Shown here: piece after piece, positions 42,917-51,806 of the stretch
Position numbering within the stretch: the stretch's first letter is position 1
Layout of the letters: each line of letters begins with the position of its first letter
Source: SHLQ01 sp033344795
GTDB taxonomy: Bacteria > Actinomycetota > Acidimicrobiia > Acidimicrobiales > SHLQ01
NCBI GenBank assembly: GCA_033344795.1
Contig: JAWPMS010000001.1
Location: forward strand, 2,294,001-2,358,000
Direction of reading: 5' to 3'
Length of the DNA stretch: 64,000 nt
Position numbers and translations under genes: made by a program
The notes under the pieces: model-generated
Told to the model about the DNA's origin: nothing
The model's database searches: none
The model's input: the letters and a program-made list of their open reading frames with translations, nothing else

Positions 42917-43230
42917 CCTCAGTCGCCTACGCGGTGGTGCGCGACGAGCCGCCCACCGTCTATGCCGCAGAAACGATCGATGTCCTGCAGCGCCTCTTGG
43001 CGCTGGAGGTCGTCGCTCGGTCTGTTCCCACCGACCTCGACGCAAAGTCGCGCGAACGAATGCGAAAAGCGCTGCTCGATGAACGGTGGGCCGACGCAGT
43101 CGTCGAGTGGATCGACACCACTGGGGTGGCCATCGACGTCTACACCCACCTACACGTGTACTCCGACGGCGATCTGCCAAATGAGCTGATCGGTGCACAA
43201 CTCCAATTCGCCCCCCTGTACCGAGACTGA
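42913..43230 (+). CDS. Small protein coupled to the DNA methyltransferase
   Basis: A 105-residue soluble protein with no recognised family. ATG overlaps the methyltransferase stop (ATGA), so expression is coupled. Predicted mostly helical in the middle (VLQRLLALEVVARSVPTDLD). It could be an accessory or specificity factor of the modification system; that is inference from position only. Confidence 0.7.
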   Translation: MTSVAYAVVRDEPPTVYAAETIDVLQRLLALEVVARSVPTDLDAKSRERMRKALLDERWADAVVEWIDTTGVAIDVYTHLHVYSDGDLPNELIGAQLQFAPLYRD

Positions 43231-43245
43231 TCCTCGACCTCGCAC

Positions 43246-44244
43246 ATGGCATCGTCCCGAACCAAAATCACCGAGATCGTGACGGGACTGGCGATGCTGG
43301 GCTTCCCCAACATCGACCGCGCGCTCTCGGTTCGTCCCGACTGGTTTCACAATGTCGGAGACGATGAGTACGACCTGCTCGCAGACGAGCTGACGGCCGG
43401 GGACTCCGACGACGAATTCGCGACTGCCTGGGAACACGGAGAGCGATTCTTGGCCTCGGCCGACGGATTGCGTGGCCGCGTTCCCGACCGCGTCGAATGG
43501 CAAGGGCCTGGGCGTCCACCTGGGTATGACCAGATCCCCGCAGATCTGCGTGTTGACCACGTCTACCTGATCAGCTGCAAGTACGGATCCGACATCTTGT
43601 TCAACGTGTCGCCCGCCCATGTGTTCGATCGGTTGTTGGCCGAGCGACGAGGAGATCGAACCGACTGGTTTCTCGAGGTCGCGCCCGAGGCCTACCAGGA
43701 GCTCTACGAACGAAGTGTCACCGAGGTCGGTGCCACGGACATGCCCGCAGCAGTGGCCGCTCTCGATGGCGAGAGTCGGCTTCGTTTGAAAGATGCGCTC
43801 CCAACGAGGGGGGCCTGGCCCGATGAGTTGACGAGTCCATATCGCGACTTCGTGAATGCGGTTTCCGTCGCGACGGCCCACCGCTGGAAGGACAACCTCT
43901 CAGACAAGGCGAAGGCCGAAGAGATGTTGTGGCGGTTGTTGAGATTCCAGCCTGCACCATATTTCGTGCTCGGTGCGTCCTCAGACGGCACACCCTTGCG
44001 GTTTCGGGTCGGCACCCCAAGCGATTTTCGCCGGCAATATTCGATTCGTGCCTTCGACGTGTGGGCCGATGCGATGGGCCAGCCGATGGTTCGCTGGCGT
44101 GCCGAGCTGCATGGTGCGAGGCGTGCCATCGAAGGTCACATCGAGGTGCGATGGAGCCGTGGGCGTTTCGGCGGCGTCCCTGAGGCAAAGGTCTACCTCG
44201 ACACTCCGCACCACGAGGTTGCCAACTACACGCCGATCATCTGA
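43246..44244 (+). CDS. Unknown protein of the methyltransferase operon, possible nuclease
   Basis: A 332-residue soluble protein, starting 15 bases after the preceding stop. RVDHVYLISCKYGSDILFN near residue 103 has an acidic residue followed by a strand ending Ser-Cys-Lys, a pattern compatible with PD-(D/E)xK nucleases (Asp ... x-x-Lys), but the catalytic set is not certain. PAHVFDRLLAERRGDRTDW follows. Two later segments are beta-rich. By position it would be the restriction partner. Its stop overlaps the convergent exonuclease stop by 8 bases. Confidence 0.75.
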   Translation: MASSRTKITEIVTGLAMLGFPNIDRALSVRPDWFHNVGDDEYDLLADELTAGDSDDEFATAWEHGERFLASADGLRGRVPDRVEWQGPGRPPGYDQIPADLRVDHVYLISCKYGSDILFNVSPAHVFDRLLAERRGDRTDWFLEVAPEAYQELYERSVTEVGATDMPAAVAALDGESRLRLKDALPTRGAWPDELTSPYRDFVNAVSVATAHRWKDNLSDKAKAEEMLWRLLRFQPAPYFVLGASSDGTPLRFRVGTPSDFRRQYSIRAFDVWADAMGQPMVRWRAELHGARRAIEGHIEVRWSRGRFGGVPEAKVYLDTPHHEVANYTPII

Positions 44245-44848
44245 GAACGTCGATCGCTCTCTGCGCAGTCGACCACCTGCGAAGTGCCAACTCGCGGGTC
44301 AAGATCGCATCGCTGGCCACGTAATCCTCCAGCTCCTTTGGCGTCAGCTGATGAATGGCCTCTCTGTCGACCTCGACCGGTGAGAGCCCGACCAATCTGG
44401 ACAGCGGCTTGAGTCCGCACGGCATGCCGAGGGACGCACCGACGTCTGCCCGATACACGGCATACGCGTCGAGATGACGATGGCCATACCATCGGCCCAG
44501 ATAGCCGCCGTCGTGGCCGGGCAGTGGATCGCGACGAGATCGCGATCGGGTGTCGGCGACGAGGTCGAGTCCGAGCTCTACGTCGATGAGACGCGCCCGG
44601 TCTTGAAGAAATGGCAGATCGAACCGTGCGCCATTCCACGTGACCAACACACCATCAGGAAGGTTCTTGATCGCCGAGTCGAGACCTTGCAGCATCGAAC
44701 GTTCTTCGCCATCGAACACCGAGCTCCACCCATTTCCCGAGATCGCCACGGCCACGATCGGCGCAGCACTGGGGTCCAGGCCGCCCTTGCTCGTGTCTGT
44801 CTCGATGTCGAGCCCGTAGATGGCATCGGGGTGGGTGTTTGTGTCGAT
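44237..44848 (-). CDS. DEDDy-type 3'-5' exonuclease domain protein
   Basis: RNase H-fold exonuclease of about 203 residues. ExoI LDIETDTSKGG near residue 13, ExoII VTWNGARFDLPFL near residue 70, and ExoIII YVASDAILTREL near residue 184 (Tyr-x3-Asp) make a full DEDDy set, as in PolB-type proofreading domains. No ATG, GTG or TTG lies in frame upstream of ExoI before the stop at 44858-44860; the best start is an ATC at 44846-44848. The first GTG in frame (about 44761) would lose ExoI. Convergent with the methyltransferase operon. Confidence 0.78.
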   Translation of the reverse strand: MDTNTHPDAIYGLDIETDTSKGGLDPSAAPIVAVAISGNGWSSVFDGEERSMLQGLDSAIKNLPDGVLVTWNGARFDLPFLQDRARLIDVELGLDLVADTRSRSRRDPLPGHDGGYLGRWYGHRHLDAYAVYRADVGASLGMPCGLKPLSRLVGLSPVEVDREAIHQLTPKELEDYVASDAILTRELALRRWSTAQRAIDVLR

Positions 44849-44879
44849 CCGACGACCCTACTCGGCTGCTCTGACGCGA

Positions 44880-46904
44880 CTAGCGGCGTTCGCAGCCCTG
44901 CACCCTGTCGCCGGCGTGGTCGGCTGCGCCGAGGCCGGCGCCGCTGCAACGGTCGCGACCCTGTCCACCGAGCACGAGGTCTGACCCCGGACCGCCAGCC
45001 ACCTGGTCGCGTCCTTGCTGGCCGTTGGTGGTGTCTTGCCCAGCGTTGCCTTCGACCGTGTCCATTCCGTCGCCGCCGAGAACGGTGTCATCGCCGGGTC
45101 CTCCTTGGAGACGGTCGGTCCCTCGTCCACCTCGCAAGGTGTCGTTGCCAATGCCCCCGAGCAGGTGATCTTTCCAATAGCCGCCGCGAAGGTCGTCGTC
45201 GCCTGCCTCACCAAACAGCGTGTCGGCAGCCTCGTTTCCAAAGAGGAGGTCGTCCCCGTCGCCACCGCGAATGACGTCGTTTCCGGTTCCGCCGCAGATG
45301 ACGTCGTCGCCGCCGAATCCGAAGACCACGTCCGCGCCAGGTCCAGCGAGGATCACGTCGCGGCCATCGGTTCCCTCGAGCTCGTCGTTGCGAGTAGTGC
45401 CGGTGATGGTTGGCTCAAGACCGTTGCATGTGCCAAGAACGGGTTGATCGATAAAGAGCAGGCTTGTCTGTCCGCCGGGCTGGGTCACGTCGAAGAATCC
45501 ATGCCGGCCAACGTTCCACGCTCGACGGTCCTGGCCGTCGCGCCCGAAGAAGGTTCCGTCGTGCCCGACGAGAAGGCCTCGGTCGATGACTTCGATGGAC
45601 TGCACGCCCTCGAGGCCATCGCTGCCCGGGTCCCAGTTCAACGCATGCCCGGTGGCTGGGTCGAGCGCCGCCATCTGGTCGCGGTTGACCACCGCCGGCG
45701 CGAACCGGCTTGCGGGTGTGACGCCAAAGCAACTGTTGTTGTTCGTGAAGTCTCCGTCGCCTGGCCATGGATCGGGCGCAACATCACTTTCGACCCAACA
45801 GAAGTGACCACCGATGAAGACGGCATCCTCCGAGATCCCAACGGCATACGTGCTGTCGAAGTTCCGGGCGGTCCAGAGCGGAGTCACCTGGCTGTTGGAT
45901 ACGTCGGTGAGGGGGAAGGCGATCGCAGCGTCTCGCCCGAGCCGCGGATCATCGCCTCCATCTCCAACAACGACGATGTAGGAGCCGTCCGGTGAAACCT
46001 CTGCGTCCACGGTGTGAATGGCGGACTCGCCGGTTCCCCACAGCATCGTGCGCCAGGGGAGGATGCTGTTGTCGGCAAGATCGATGACGGCGATGCCTCG
46101 TCGTTCTTCGGTCCCGACGAACCGGGCGCGGTGAGCGACGACCAAGAGGTTGTCGGCGGTGACGGCGAGGTGTTTGGGGCCGAAAGGTGTGCCAGCCACC
46201 CTCGTCGAACCGGTGATTGGATGGTCGAAATCCGGTTGTACAATGCCCGTGTTCGGGTCGAGCTCGGCCAGGCGGCCACGATCCTCGCCGTTTATGGTCT
46301 CGAACTCTCCGCCGACGAAGAGGCGGCCGTTTCCGAGGACGATGTCACGAACAGGGCCGTCGATGTCGGCGACGAAACCCGTGTCGATCTCGCCAGTGCT
46401 GAGGGTCATCTTGGTGATCCGTCGCTGCGTTACTCCGTTGACCGTTCCGAACTTGCCGCCGAGAAAGACCGAGTCCGGACCAGCCGGTTCCACGGCGAGC
46501 ACCGACGCTCGCCCGGAGGCCCGACCGATGGTGGGGAGAAGGGTCTCCAACAGTTCGCCGGTATCGATGTGATACGCAAATACTCCGCCCGTCGAAGCAA
46601 CGGAGTTGTCGGATCGTCGAACGGTGGTGAAGTCACCGGTGACGACGATGTGATCACCGACGCGGGCGCTATCGAAGACCGTGCCATCGAGGACCTTCGG
46701 AAGGTCGCGACGAGGAGCATCCGGGGGGAGTGTGGTCACTCCTGCCTCGGCGCCCTTGCTGTCGTTTGTGGTCAGCGCGACGGTCGCGAGCAGACCAACG
46801 AATACGAGAAGGATCGATGCGATCACTCCAACGAGTGCGGCGCGACGTCTGAAGAGGCCCATGCCTGACACATCGGCTAACTCGTTTCGAAGTCGCCAGA
46901 CCAT
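44880..46904 (-). CDS. Secreted beta-propeller protein with C-terminal RTX repeats
   Basis: About 674 residues from this ATG (an ATG at 46862 giving MGLFRRRAALVGV is equally possible). One N-terminal helix anchors or exports it. Residues about 50-470 are propeller-like repeats (VFLGGKFGTVNG, LFVGGEFETINGE, VFIGGHF, delta-60-like) with LDPNTG and IDTGE turns. Residues about 490-665 are RTX nonapeptides (GGTGNDVIR, GGDGDDLLFG, GGIGNDTLRG, GGPGDDTVLG). Starts further upstream at 46964 would encode the palindromic repeat. Probably a surface protein; no catalytic site seen. Confidence 0.87.
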   Translation of the reverse strand: MVWRLRNELADVSGMGLFRRRAALVGVIASILLVFVGLLATVALTTNDSKGAEAGVTTLPPDAPRRDLPKVLDGTVFDSARVGDHIVVTGDFTTVRRSDNSVASTGGVFAYHIDTGELLETLLPTIGRASGRASVLAVEPAGPDSVFLGGKFGTVNGVTQRRITKMTLSTGEIDTGFVADIDGPVRDIVLGNGRLFVGGEFETINGEDRGRLAELDPNTGIVQPDFDHPITGSTRVAGTPFGPKHLAVTADNLLVVAHRARFVGTEERRGIAVIDLADNSILPWRTMLWGTGESAIHTVDAEVSPDGSYIVVVGDGGDDPRLGRDAAIAFPLTDVSNSQVTPLWTARNFDSTYAVGISEDAVFIGGHFCWVESDVAPDPWPGDGDFTNNNSCFGVTPASRFAPAVVNRDQMAALDPATGHALNWDPGSDGLEGVQSIEVIDRGLLVGHDGTFFGRDGQDRRAWNVGRHGFFDVTQPGGQTSLLFIDQPVLGTCNGLEPTITGTTRNDELEGTDGRDVILAGPGADVVFGFGGDDVICGGTGNDVIRGGDGDDLLFGNEAADTLFGEAGDDDLRGGYWKDHLLGGIGNDTLRGGRGTDRLQGGPGDDTVLGGDGMDTVEGNAGQDTTNGQQGRDQVAGGPGSDLVLGGQGRDRCSGAGLGAADHAGDRVQGCERR

Positions 46905-46942
46905 TTGGCCTATTCGTCGACGTTGAGGCCGCGGTTGCCGAG

Positions 46943-46980
46943 GGGGTCTGACCCCTTTTTGCAAAAAGGGGTCAGACCCC
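46943..46980. terminator. Perfect 38-bp palindrome built from GGGGTCTGACCCC
   Basis: GGGGTCTGACCCC then TTTTTGCAAAAA then GGGGTCAGACCCC, a perfect inverted repeat. It covers the threonine aldolase stop and lies before the propeller-RTX gene. The inner TTTTT/AAAAA next to GC stems suits a terminator on either strand. Shares its 13-bp motif with 16180-16217. Confidence 0.85.
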
Positions 46981-47988
46981 TTGGGCGTTTGTTAGGGCGG
47001 CGGCGAGGCGTTCGGGCGTGTCATGCGGGAGGTCGAGGTGGGTCACGAATCGGCTCGGGCCAGCCTGGACGGCAGCGATGATGCCTTCGTTCGCCAGCCC
47101 AGCCGCTGCATCTCCGGCGAAGTCCGAGAACTCGACGAACACCATGTTGGTCTGAACGTCGAGCACGTTCACGCCAGACACGCCGCCCAGCTGCTCGGCG
47201 ATCGAACGCGCCATTTGGTGGTCCTCGACGAGGCGATCGCGATGGTGATCGAGTGCATAGATGCCAGCCGCAGCGAGGATGCCGGCCTGCCGCATTCCGC
47301 CGCCCAGCATCTTTCTCCAGCGAATTGCTCTGTCGATGAGGTCTTGGTTCCCAACCAGAACGCTTCCGACCGGCGCCCCCAACCCCTTGGACAAGCACAC
47401 CGAGACGCTGTCGAATGACGCTGCGATGTTCTCGACGGGGATGCCGAGCGCTGCGGATGCATTCCACACGCGAGCTCCGTCGAGATGAAGGGATATCCCC
47501 ATTTCGTCCGCGAACGCTCGGGCATCCGAGAGGTATGACATGGGGAGGACTTTGCCGTCATGAGTGTTCTCGAGTGACAGCAAGGTCGTCTGCGCGAAGT
47601 GCGGATCGTCGGGCTTGATCTTCGAGCGAACGAGATCGAGATCGAGGGTTCCGTCCGGCTCGAACTCGAGTGGTTGAGGCTGGATGCTCCCAAGCACCGC
47701 CGAGCCACCAGCCTCGTATTTGTAGGTGTGTGCGTTCTGCCCGACGATGTATTCCTCGCCGCGCTGGCAGTGTGCCATGAGTGCACACAGGTTCGACTGT
47801 GTTCCCGATGGCACGAACAGCCCGGCCTGCTTCCCCAGCAGCGCTGCAGTCTTTTCTTCGAGTTCGGTCACGGTGGGATCGTCACCCCAAACGGCATCAC
47901 CGACGACAGCTGTCGCCATCGCCTCTCTCATGGCTTGACCGGGCCGGGTCACCGTGTCACTACGGAGATCGATCTCATCACGTGTCAT
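46972..47988 (-). CDS. ltaE: Low-specificity L-threonine aldolase
   Basis: PLP enzyme splitting threonine to glycine and acetaldehyde, about 338 residues. IDLRSDTVTRPGQAMREAM starts the protein; FVPSGTQSNLCAL, SLENTHDGKVLPMSYL, LHLDGARVWNASAALG and the PLP-lysine segment VCLSKGLGAPVGS near residue 190 are typical. The ATG at 47986-47988 is the family start; a longer frame to 48105 is rejected. The stop lies inside the 38-bp palindrome. Confidence 0.93.
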   Translation of the reverse strand: MTRDEIDLRSDTVTRPGQAMREAMATAVVGDAVWGDDPTVTELEEKTAALLGKQAGLFVPSGTQSNLCALMAHCQRGEEYIVGQNAHTYKYEAGGSAVLGSIQPQPLEFEPDGTLDLDLVRSKIKPDDPHFAQTTLLSLENTHDGKVLPMSYLSDARAFADEMGISLHLDGARVWNASAALGIPVENIAASFDSVSVCLSKGLGAPVGSVLVGNQDLIDRAIRWRKMLGGGMRQAGILAAAGIYALDHHRDRLVEDHQMARSIAEQLGGVSGVNVLDVQTNMVFVEFSDFAGDAAAGLANEGIIAAVQAGPSRFVTHLDLPHDTPERLAAALTNAQGV

Positions 47989-48062
47989 CGGGAGAGTCTG
48001 ACCGACGAAACTCCGGTTCGCGCAACAATCGTTCGTCGAATCGTGTCCCGTAGGCTGAGGAG

Positions 48063-49475
48063 ATGTCGCAAACGGACTTGGGCCTCGCAACTGCGGTCGA
48101 GGCATTCATCGATCAGCTCATGGCGACGCTCGAACCGATCTCCGACTCGCTCCTGCGTCGCCCGGCAGATCAACTGCGCAAGGACCTTGCGCTCGATGCG
48201 TTCAACTGTTCCGCCGCGTTCATCGATTGTGATGACAGCCACTCCGACAAGGAGTTGGAGTCCTTCATCGTCGCGCTCGAACAACACTTTCCCGATCTAC
48301 TTCCACCCGATACCACCCCCACCGACGTGCGAGCTGCTGGTCTCGTCAAAGGCAAACGCGGTTGGCTCAACGAACCGTCGGGTCTGTTCAACTCACTCGT
48401 CGCAGCCGATCAACAGTCAGGCACGGCCTACTCGAGCGTGTACTACGAGCACGCCCTTCGGGTCGCGCACACGACCATCAGCCTCGACGAGTACACGTCG
48501 CGCTTCGAACTGAGTGGGGTCGAACAGTTTCGTTCGATGCTCTTGCGCACGATGAAGTCGGGGAACGTGAATTCGGGTGCCTCGGTCGCTACGAGCGGGG
48601 GCCCGGTTGCCGCGCCCCAAGCCGAAGAAGAGCTACCCCCTGAGCGACCGCTTGATGAACTGCTGGACGAACTCGACGAGCTCATTGGTCTCGATGCCGT
48701 CAAGGAAGAGGTGAAGCTGGTCGCTGCACTTCTCAAGGTGCAGAAGCTTCGTGAAGAGCGCGGCCTTCCCGTGCCTGATTCAAGTAGACACCTGATCTTC
48801 GTCGGCAACCCGGGTACCGGTAAGACCACGGTTGCTCGACTGCTGTCCCAGATCTACCGGAGCCTCGGAGTCGTGGAGCGTGGTCATCTGGTCGAGACGG
48901 ACCGTTCGGGATTGGTTGCTGGCTTCGTGGGCCAGACGGCGACGAAGGTCACCGAAGTGTTCGATCGAGCCGACGAAGGCGTGCTTCTCGTCGACGAGGC
49001 CTATTCGCTGACACGGGGTGGCGAGAAGGACTTTGGTCGGGAGGCCATCGACACGTTGGTCAAGTTGGTCGAAGATCGCAGGGACAGCGTTGTGGTGATC
49101 CTCGCCGGTTATCCCGATGAAATGGCTGCGCTTGTGCAGGCAAACCCTGGGATGCATTCGCGTTTTCCTCGCACCATCCAGTTCGATGATTACAACGATG
49201 AGGAGCTCTTGAAGATCTTCGCTCTCATCGCTGGAGGCCAGGAGTATCACCTTGACGAGGGAGGCGAGAAGGCCGTGATGGCGTTCTTCGCCGCGCAAGA
49301 CCGGGGCCACGGATTCGGCAACGGCCGTGCAGCACGCAACCTCTTCGAGGCTGCTGTCTCGCGCCATGCCATTCGAATGGTCGACATTTCGGATCCAACC
49401 AACGATCAGCTCATGACGCTCACCGATGAGGACATCGAGGGGGCCGAACCGGAAGACGTGAGCTCCGAATCGTGA
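48063..49475 (+). CDS. CbxX/CfxQ-family AAA ATPase
   Basis: A 470-residue ATPase. Residues 1-175 form a helical, acidic N-terminal region (TerB-like in feel, not assigned). The AAA domain from about residue 200 has GLDAVKEEVKLVAALLKVQK, Walker A FVGNPGTGKTTVARLL, the pore loop RSGLVAGFVGQTATKV, Walker B LLVDEAYSLTRGG and sensor AGYPDEM. Related to EccA and SpoVK as well as Rubisco-activase CbxX; there is no Rubisco or ESX gene here. Coupled to the next gene by 4 bases. Confidence 0.9.
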   Translation: MSQTDLGLATAVEAFIDQLMATLEPISDSLLRRPADQLRKDLALDAFNCSAAFIDCDDSHSDKELESFIVALEQHFPDLLPPDTTPTDVRAAGLVKGKRGWLNEPSGLFNSLVAADQQSGTAYSSVYYEHALRVAHTTISLDEYTSRFELSGVEQFRSMLLRTMKSGNVNSGASVATSGGPVAAPQAEEELPPERPLDELLDELDELIGLDAVKEEVKLVAALLKVQKLREERGLPVPDSSRHLIFVGNPGTGKTTVARLLSQIYRSLGVVERGHLVETDRSGLVAGFVGQTATKVTEVFDRADEGVLLVDEAYSLTRGGEKDFGREAIDTLVKLVEDRRDSVVVILAGYPDEMAALVQANPGMHSRFPRTIQFDDYNDEELLKIFALIAGGQEYHLDEGGEKAVMAFFAAQDRGHGFGNGRAARNLFEAAVSRHAIRMVDISDPTNDQLMTLTDEDIEGAEPEDVSSES

Positions 49476-50437
49476 CGGGACGGTCGTTGTTCAGCCGCAA
49501 AGGCGTGATCGCAATAACCTTCCTGGCCGTGCTGGCAGTCGGTATCCAACCTGCTGCAGCGCAGGAAGGGACCTTCCAAGACGATCTCGTCGAGAGCGTG
49601 CTCGAACGAGGCTGGTGGGATGAGAGCGGGTCGCTTCCCGAGGGCGACATGCGGGCGGTTGTCGAGCGATGGGGCGATGACTTCGCGTTTGCGTACTCGG
49701 AGCGCTCATTCGATGTGCAACAAGATCCCGCGTTGAGCGCGGCTGCTCTCCTTGCGCAGTCGTCACTCGAGGCTTTGGCCAATGCAGGCGGACCCTCGAC
49801 GTTGCTGTTGGTGGTTGGCGACGACGCCAGCGGCGCAACCACCGCGTTCCCGTATCCAAACGTTGTCGCTGCCATGCGAGACTTCGACAGAGGAGATGCC
49901 GTGCAATCGTTCGAAGAGGCAGCAACTGCGATCGTGGAGAGTGGCAACGAGGTCGTCCCGTTGTCCGTCGCTCAATCGGGCTTCTTCGGAAGTGGTCAGA
50001 TGTTCCTGCTGCTCGGCGTGGTCACGGCCGCGCTCGCGTTGGCTTCGGTGCGTTCGAAGCGCAAGAAGACCGCCCGGCGAGTGCACACCGCCGGAGCTCG
50101 GACCGACACGAAGCTCCAGATCCAGGAGATGAGCGATCTCATTCTCGAACTGGAACCCAGGGTCACGATTGCGAATGACATGGCGCTGAAGCAGCGTTAT
50201 ACCGACGCAAGCAAGACCTATAGCGAGGTCCTCGAGCAGGCTGACCAGGTGGAAACCGGTCACGACGTGGCCGACTTGCGAATCGAAATCGCGAAGGCTC
50301 GCTGGAAACTGGATGTGATCGACGCCGAGCTCGAGGGGCGCACTCCGCCACCGGAGCCGTTCGACCGAGACAACAGCGGATCGGCGTGGAACTCGACGCG
50401 CGGGTCGGGTTCAGCCCAGCCACCCTCCGATCGATGA
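49472..50437 (+). CDS. Exported membrane protein partnered with the AAA ATPase
   Basis: A 321-residue protein: signal peptide to about residue 30 (IQPAAAQEG), an extracytoplasmic domain of about 140 residues that resembles TPM-type domains (NAGGPSTLLLVVGDDASG, but not certain), a transmembrane helix (MFLLLGVVTAALALASV) and a cytoplasmic helical tail with LILELEPRVTIANDMALKQR (coiled coil). GTG start overlaps the ATPase stop. The cytoplasmic tail may be what the ATPase works on (inference). Confidence 0.75.
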   Translation: MTGRSLFSRKGVIAITFLAVLAVGIQPAAAQEGTFQDDLVESVLERGWWDESGSLPEGDMRAVVERWGDDFAFAYSERSFDVQQDPALSAAALLAQSSLEALANAGGPSTLLLVVGDDASGATTAFPYPNVVAAMRDFDRGDAVQSFEEAATAIVESGNEVVPLSVAQSGFFGSGQMFLLLGVVTAALALASVRSKRKKTARRVHTAGARTDTKLQIQEMSDLILELEPRVTIANDMALKQRYTDASKTYSEVLEQADQVETGHDVADLRIEIAKARWKLDVIDAELEGRTPPPEPFDRDNSGSAWNSTRGSGSAQPPSDR

Positions 50438-50467
50438 GGTGTCCCCACCTCGGTGGGTGACCTCATC
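50433..50467 (+). terminator. Hairpin after the AAA ATPase operon
   Basis: GATGAGGT / ACCTCATC outer stem (8 bp) and CCCACC / GGTGGG inner stem around a TC loop, starting within the last codons of the upstream gene, followed by TAGTCTTTC. Confidence 0.7.
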
Positions 50468-50508
50468 TAGTCTTTCGAGTACGGAGCGGGGCCAGCCCTG
50501 TAGTTTTC

Positions 50509-51789
50509 ATGCGCCAAAAATGGCGCGGAGGTCCCGTGCGTCACATCTTTATCGCCGCAGTTTGCACTCTGTGCGCCATAACTGCGCTACTCGCTTTGCC
50601 GCCGATCGGCGAACCTGACGCCTTGCTGGTCACCCAATCTGCGGGCGACCGACTGTCGGTCACGACGACCGAACCCCCGGTTTCGCCGCGCATGCTGATT
50701 TCGCCGACCTCGGCGCCATCGGCACCGGACAGCGACGTGAGCGTCCTTGGTGCAGTAGAACTACCGCTCGCAATAGATGACACCGATCTCTCGACCGAAA
50801 CGAACCGGTCCTTCGGCGGATCTGTCGCGGCGCTCGACAACCGCAGCGAGGCAACGGATGTCGACGTGACGACCACCGCGCCGACGACGACAACGACAAC
50901 CTCGACCACCACCACCACGACGACTGCGGCCCCGGCCACCACAGCAGCACCGACGACGACGAGCGAACCCCCCGACGGTGAAGGAGGCGTTCTCATCAGT
51001 CCGCAGGGCGTTGTCCTGCCGGTGATCGGCCCAGCAGCGACCGAAGGATGGCGCGCGCTGACGCCCTGCGGCAACGAGGTCACCACTTCGGAGGGTGAAC
51101 GCGTGCTCTCCGTCGACTTCGTCCTCGACCCCGGCCATGGTGGAAGCGAGGGCGGCGCGGCGGGCCCGAACGGCGCCACAGAGAAGGCGTTGAACCTTCG
51201 AGTTGCCGAGATCGTCGAGTGGTATCTGGAGGAAGCGGGATACTCGGTGCTGCTCACCCGCCGAACTGACATTCGCATCCCACTCAAGTCGCGCGCCGAC
51301 ATCGCCAACGCGCTCAATCCCCACGCGTTCGTCTCCATTCATCACAACGGGGGCGCCACGAGACCTCAGCCGGAACCCGGAACCGAGCTCTTCGTCGATG
51401 CTGGCAACCCCGAGTCGCGCCGTCTCGGAGGCATCCTGTTCGAGGAAATCACCGAGCGCCTGTCCGCCTATGAGGCGGACTGGGTTGGATCGTGGCGCAA
51501 CGGAGTTTCCGCACGCCTGAACAGCGAGGGAGCCGACCTCTACGGTCTCCATCGATACACGCCTGGCATCGTGTCGGTCATCACCGAGGCGGGATATCTT
51601 TCCAACGCATCGGAGGCTGAGCTCTACGCGGACAACGACGTGCAGTGGTCGCACGGGCGTGCCATCGCCGAGGGTCTGATGCGGTGGCATCGCACGAGTG
51701 ACGCCGGTTCGGGTTATCTCGAGGATTTCGTCGACGATTCGTCGAGCGGAACAGGCGGTTTCGATGGGTGTGTCGACCCCAGCCTGTAG
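50509..51789 (+). CDS. N-acetylmuramoyl-L-alanine amidase (Amidase_3)
   Basis: Secreted peptidoglycan amidase, 426 residues. N-terminal signal (IFIAAVCTLCAITALLALPP) near residues 12-32; Thr/Pro linker near residues 120-160. Catalytic domain from residue 200: VDFVLDPGHGGSEGGAAGP (zinc His), NGATEKALNLRVAE (zinc Glu), HAFVSIHHNGGAT (second His) and GIVSVITEAGYLSN (catalytic Glu). All ligands intact. Separated from the preceding operon by a hairpin terminator. Likely acts in cell separation or wall turnover. Confidence 0.93.
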   Translation: MRQKWRGGPVRHIFIAAVCTLCAITALLALPPIGEPDALLVTQSAGDRLSVTTTEPPVSPRMLISPTSAPSAPDSDVSVLGAVELPLAIDDTDLSTETNRSFGGSVAALDNRSEATDVDVTTTAPTTTTTTSTTTTTTTAAPATTAAPTTTSEPPDGEGGVLISPQGVVLPVIGPAATEGWRALTPCGNEVTTSEGERVLSVDFVLDPGHGGSEGGAAGPNGATEKALNLRVAEIVEWYLEEAGYSVLLTRRTDIRIPLKSRADIANALNPHAFVSIHHNGGATRPQPEPGTELFVDAGNPESRRLGGILFEEITERLSAYEADWVGSWRNGVSARLNSEGADLYGLHRYTPGIVSVITEAGYLSNASEAELYADNDVQWSHGRAIAEGLMRWHRTSDAGSGYLEDFVDDSSSGTGGFDGCVDPSL

Positions 51790-51806
51790 CCAGCGCTACA
51801 TGAAGT

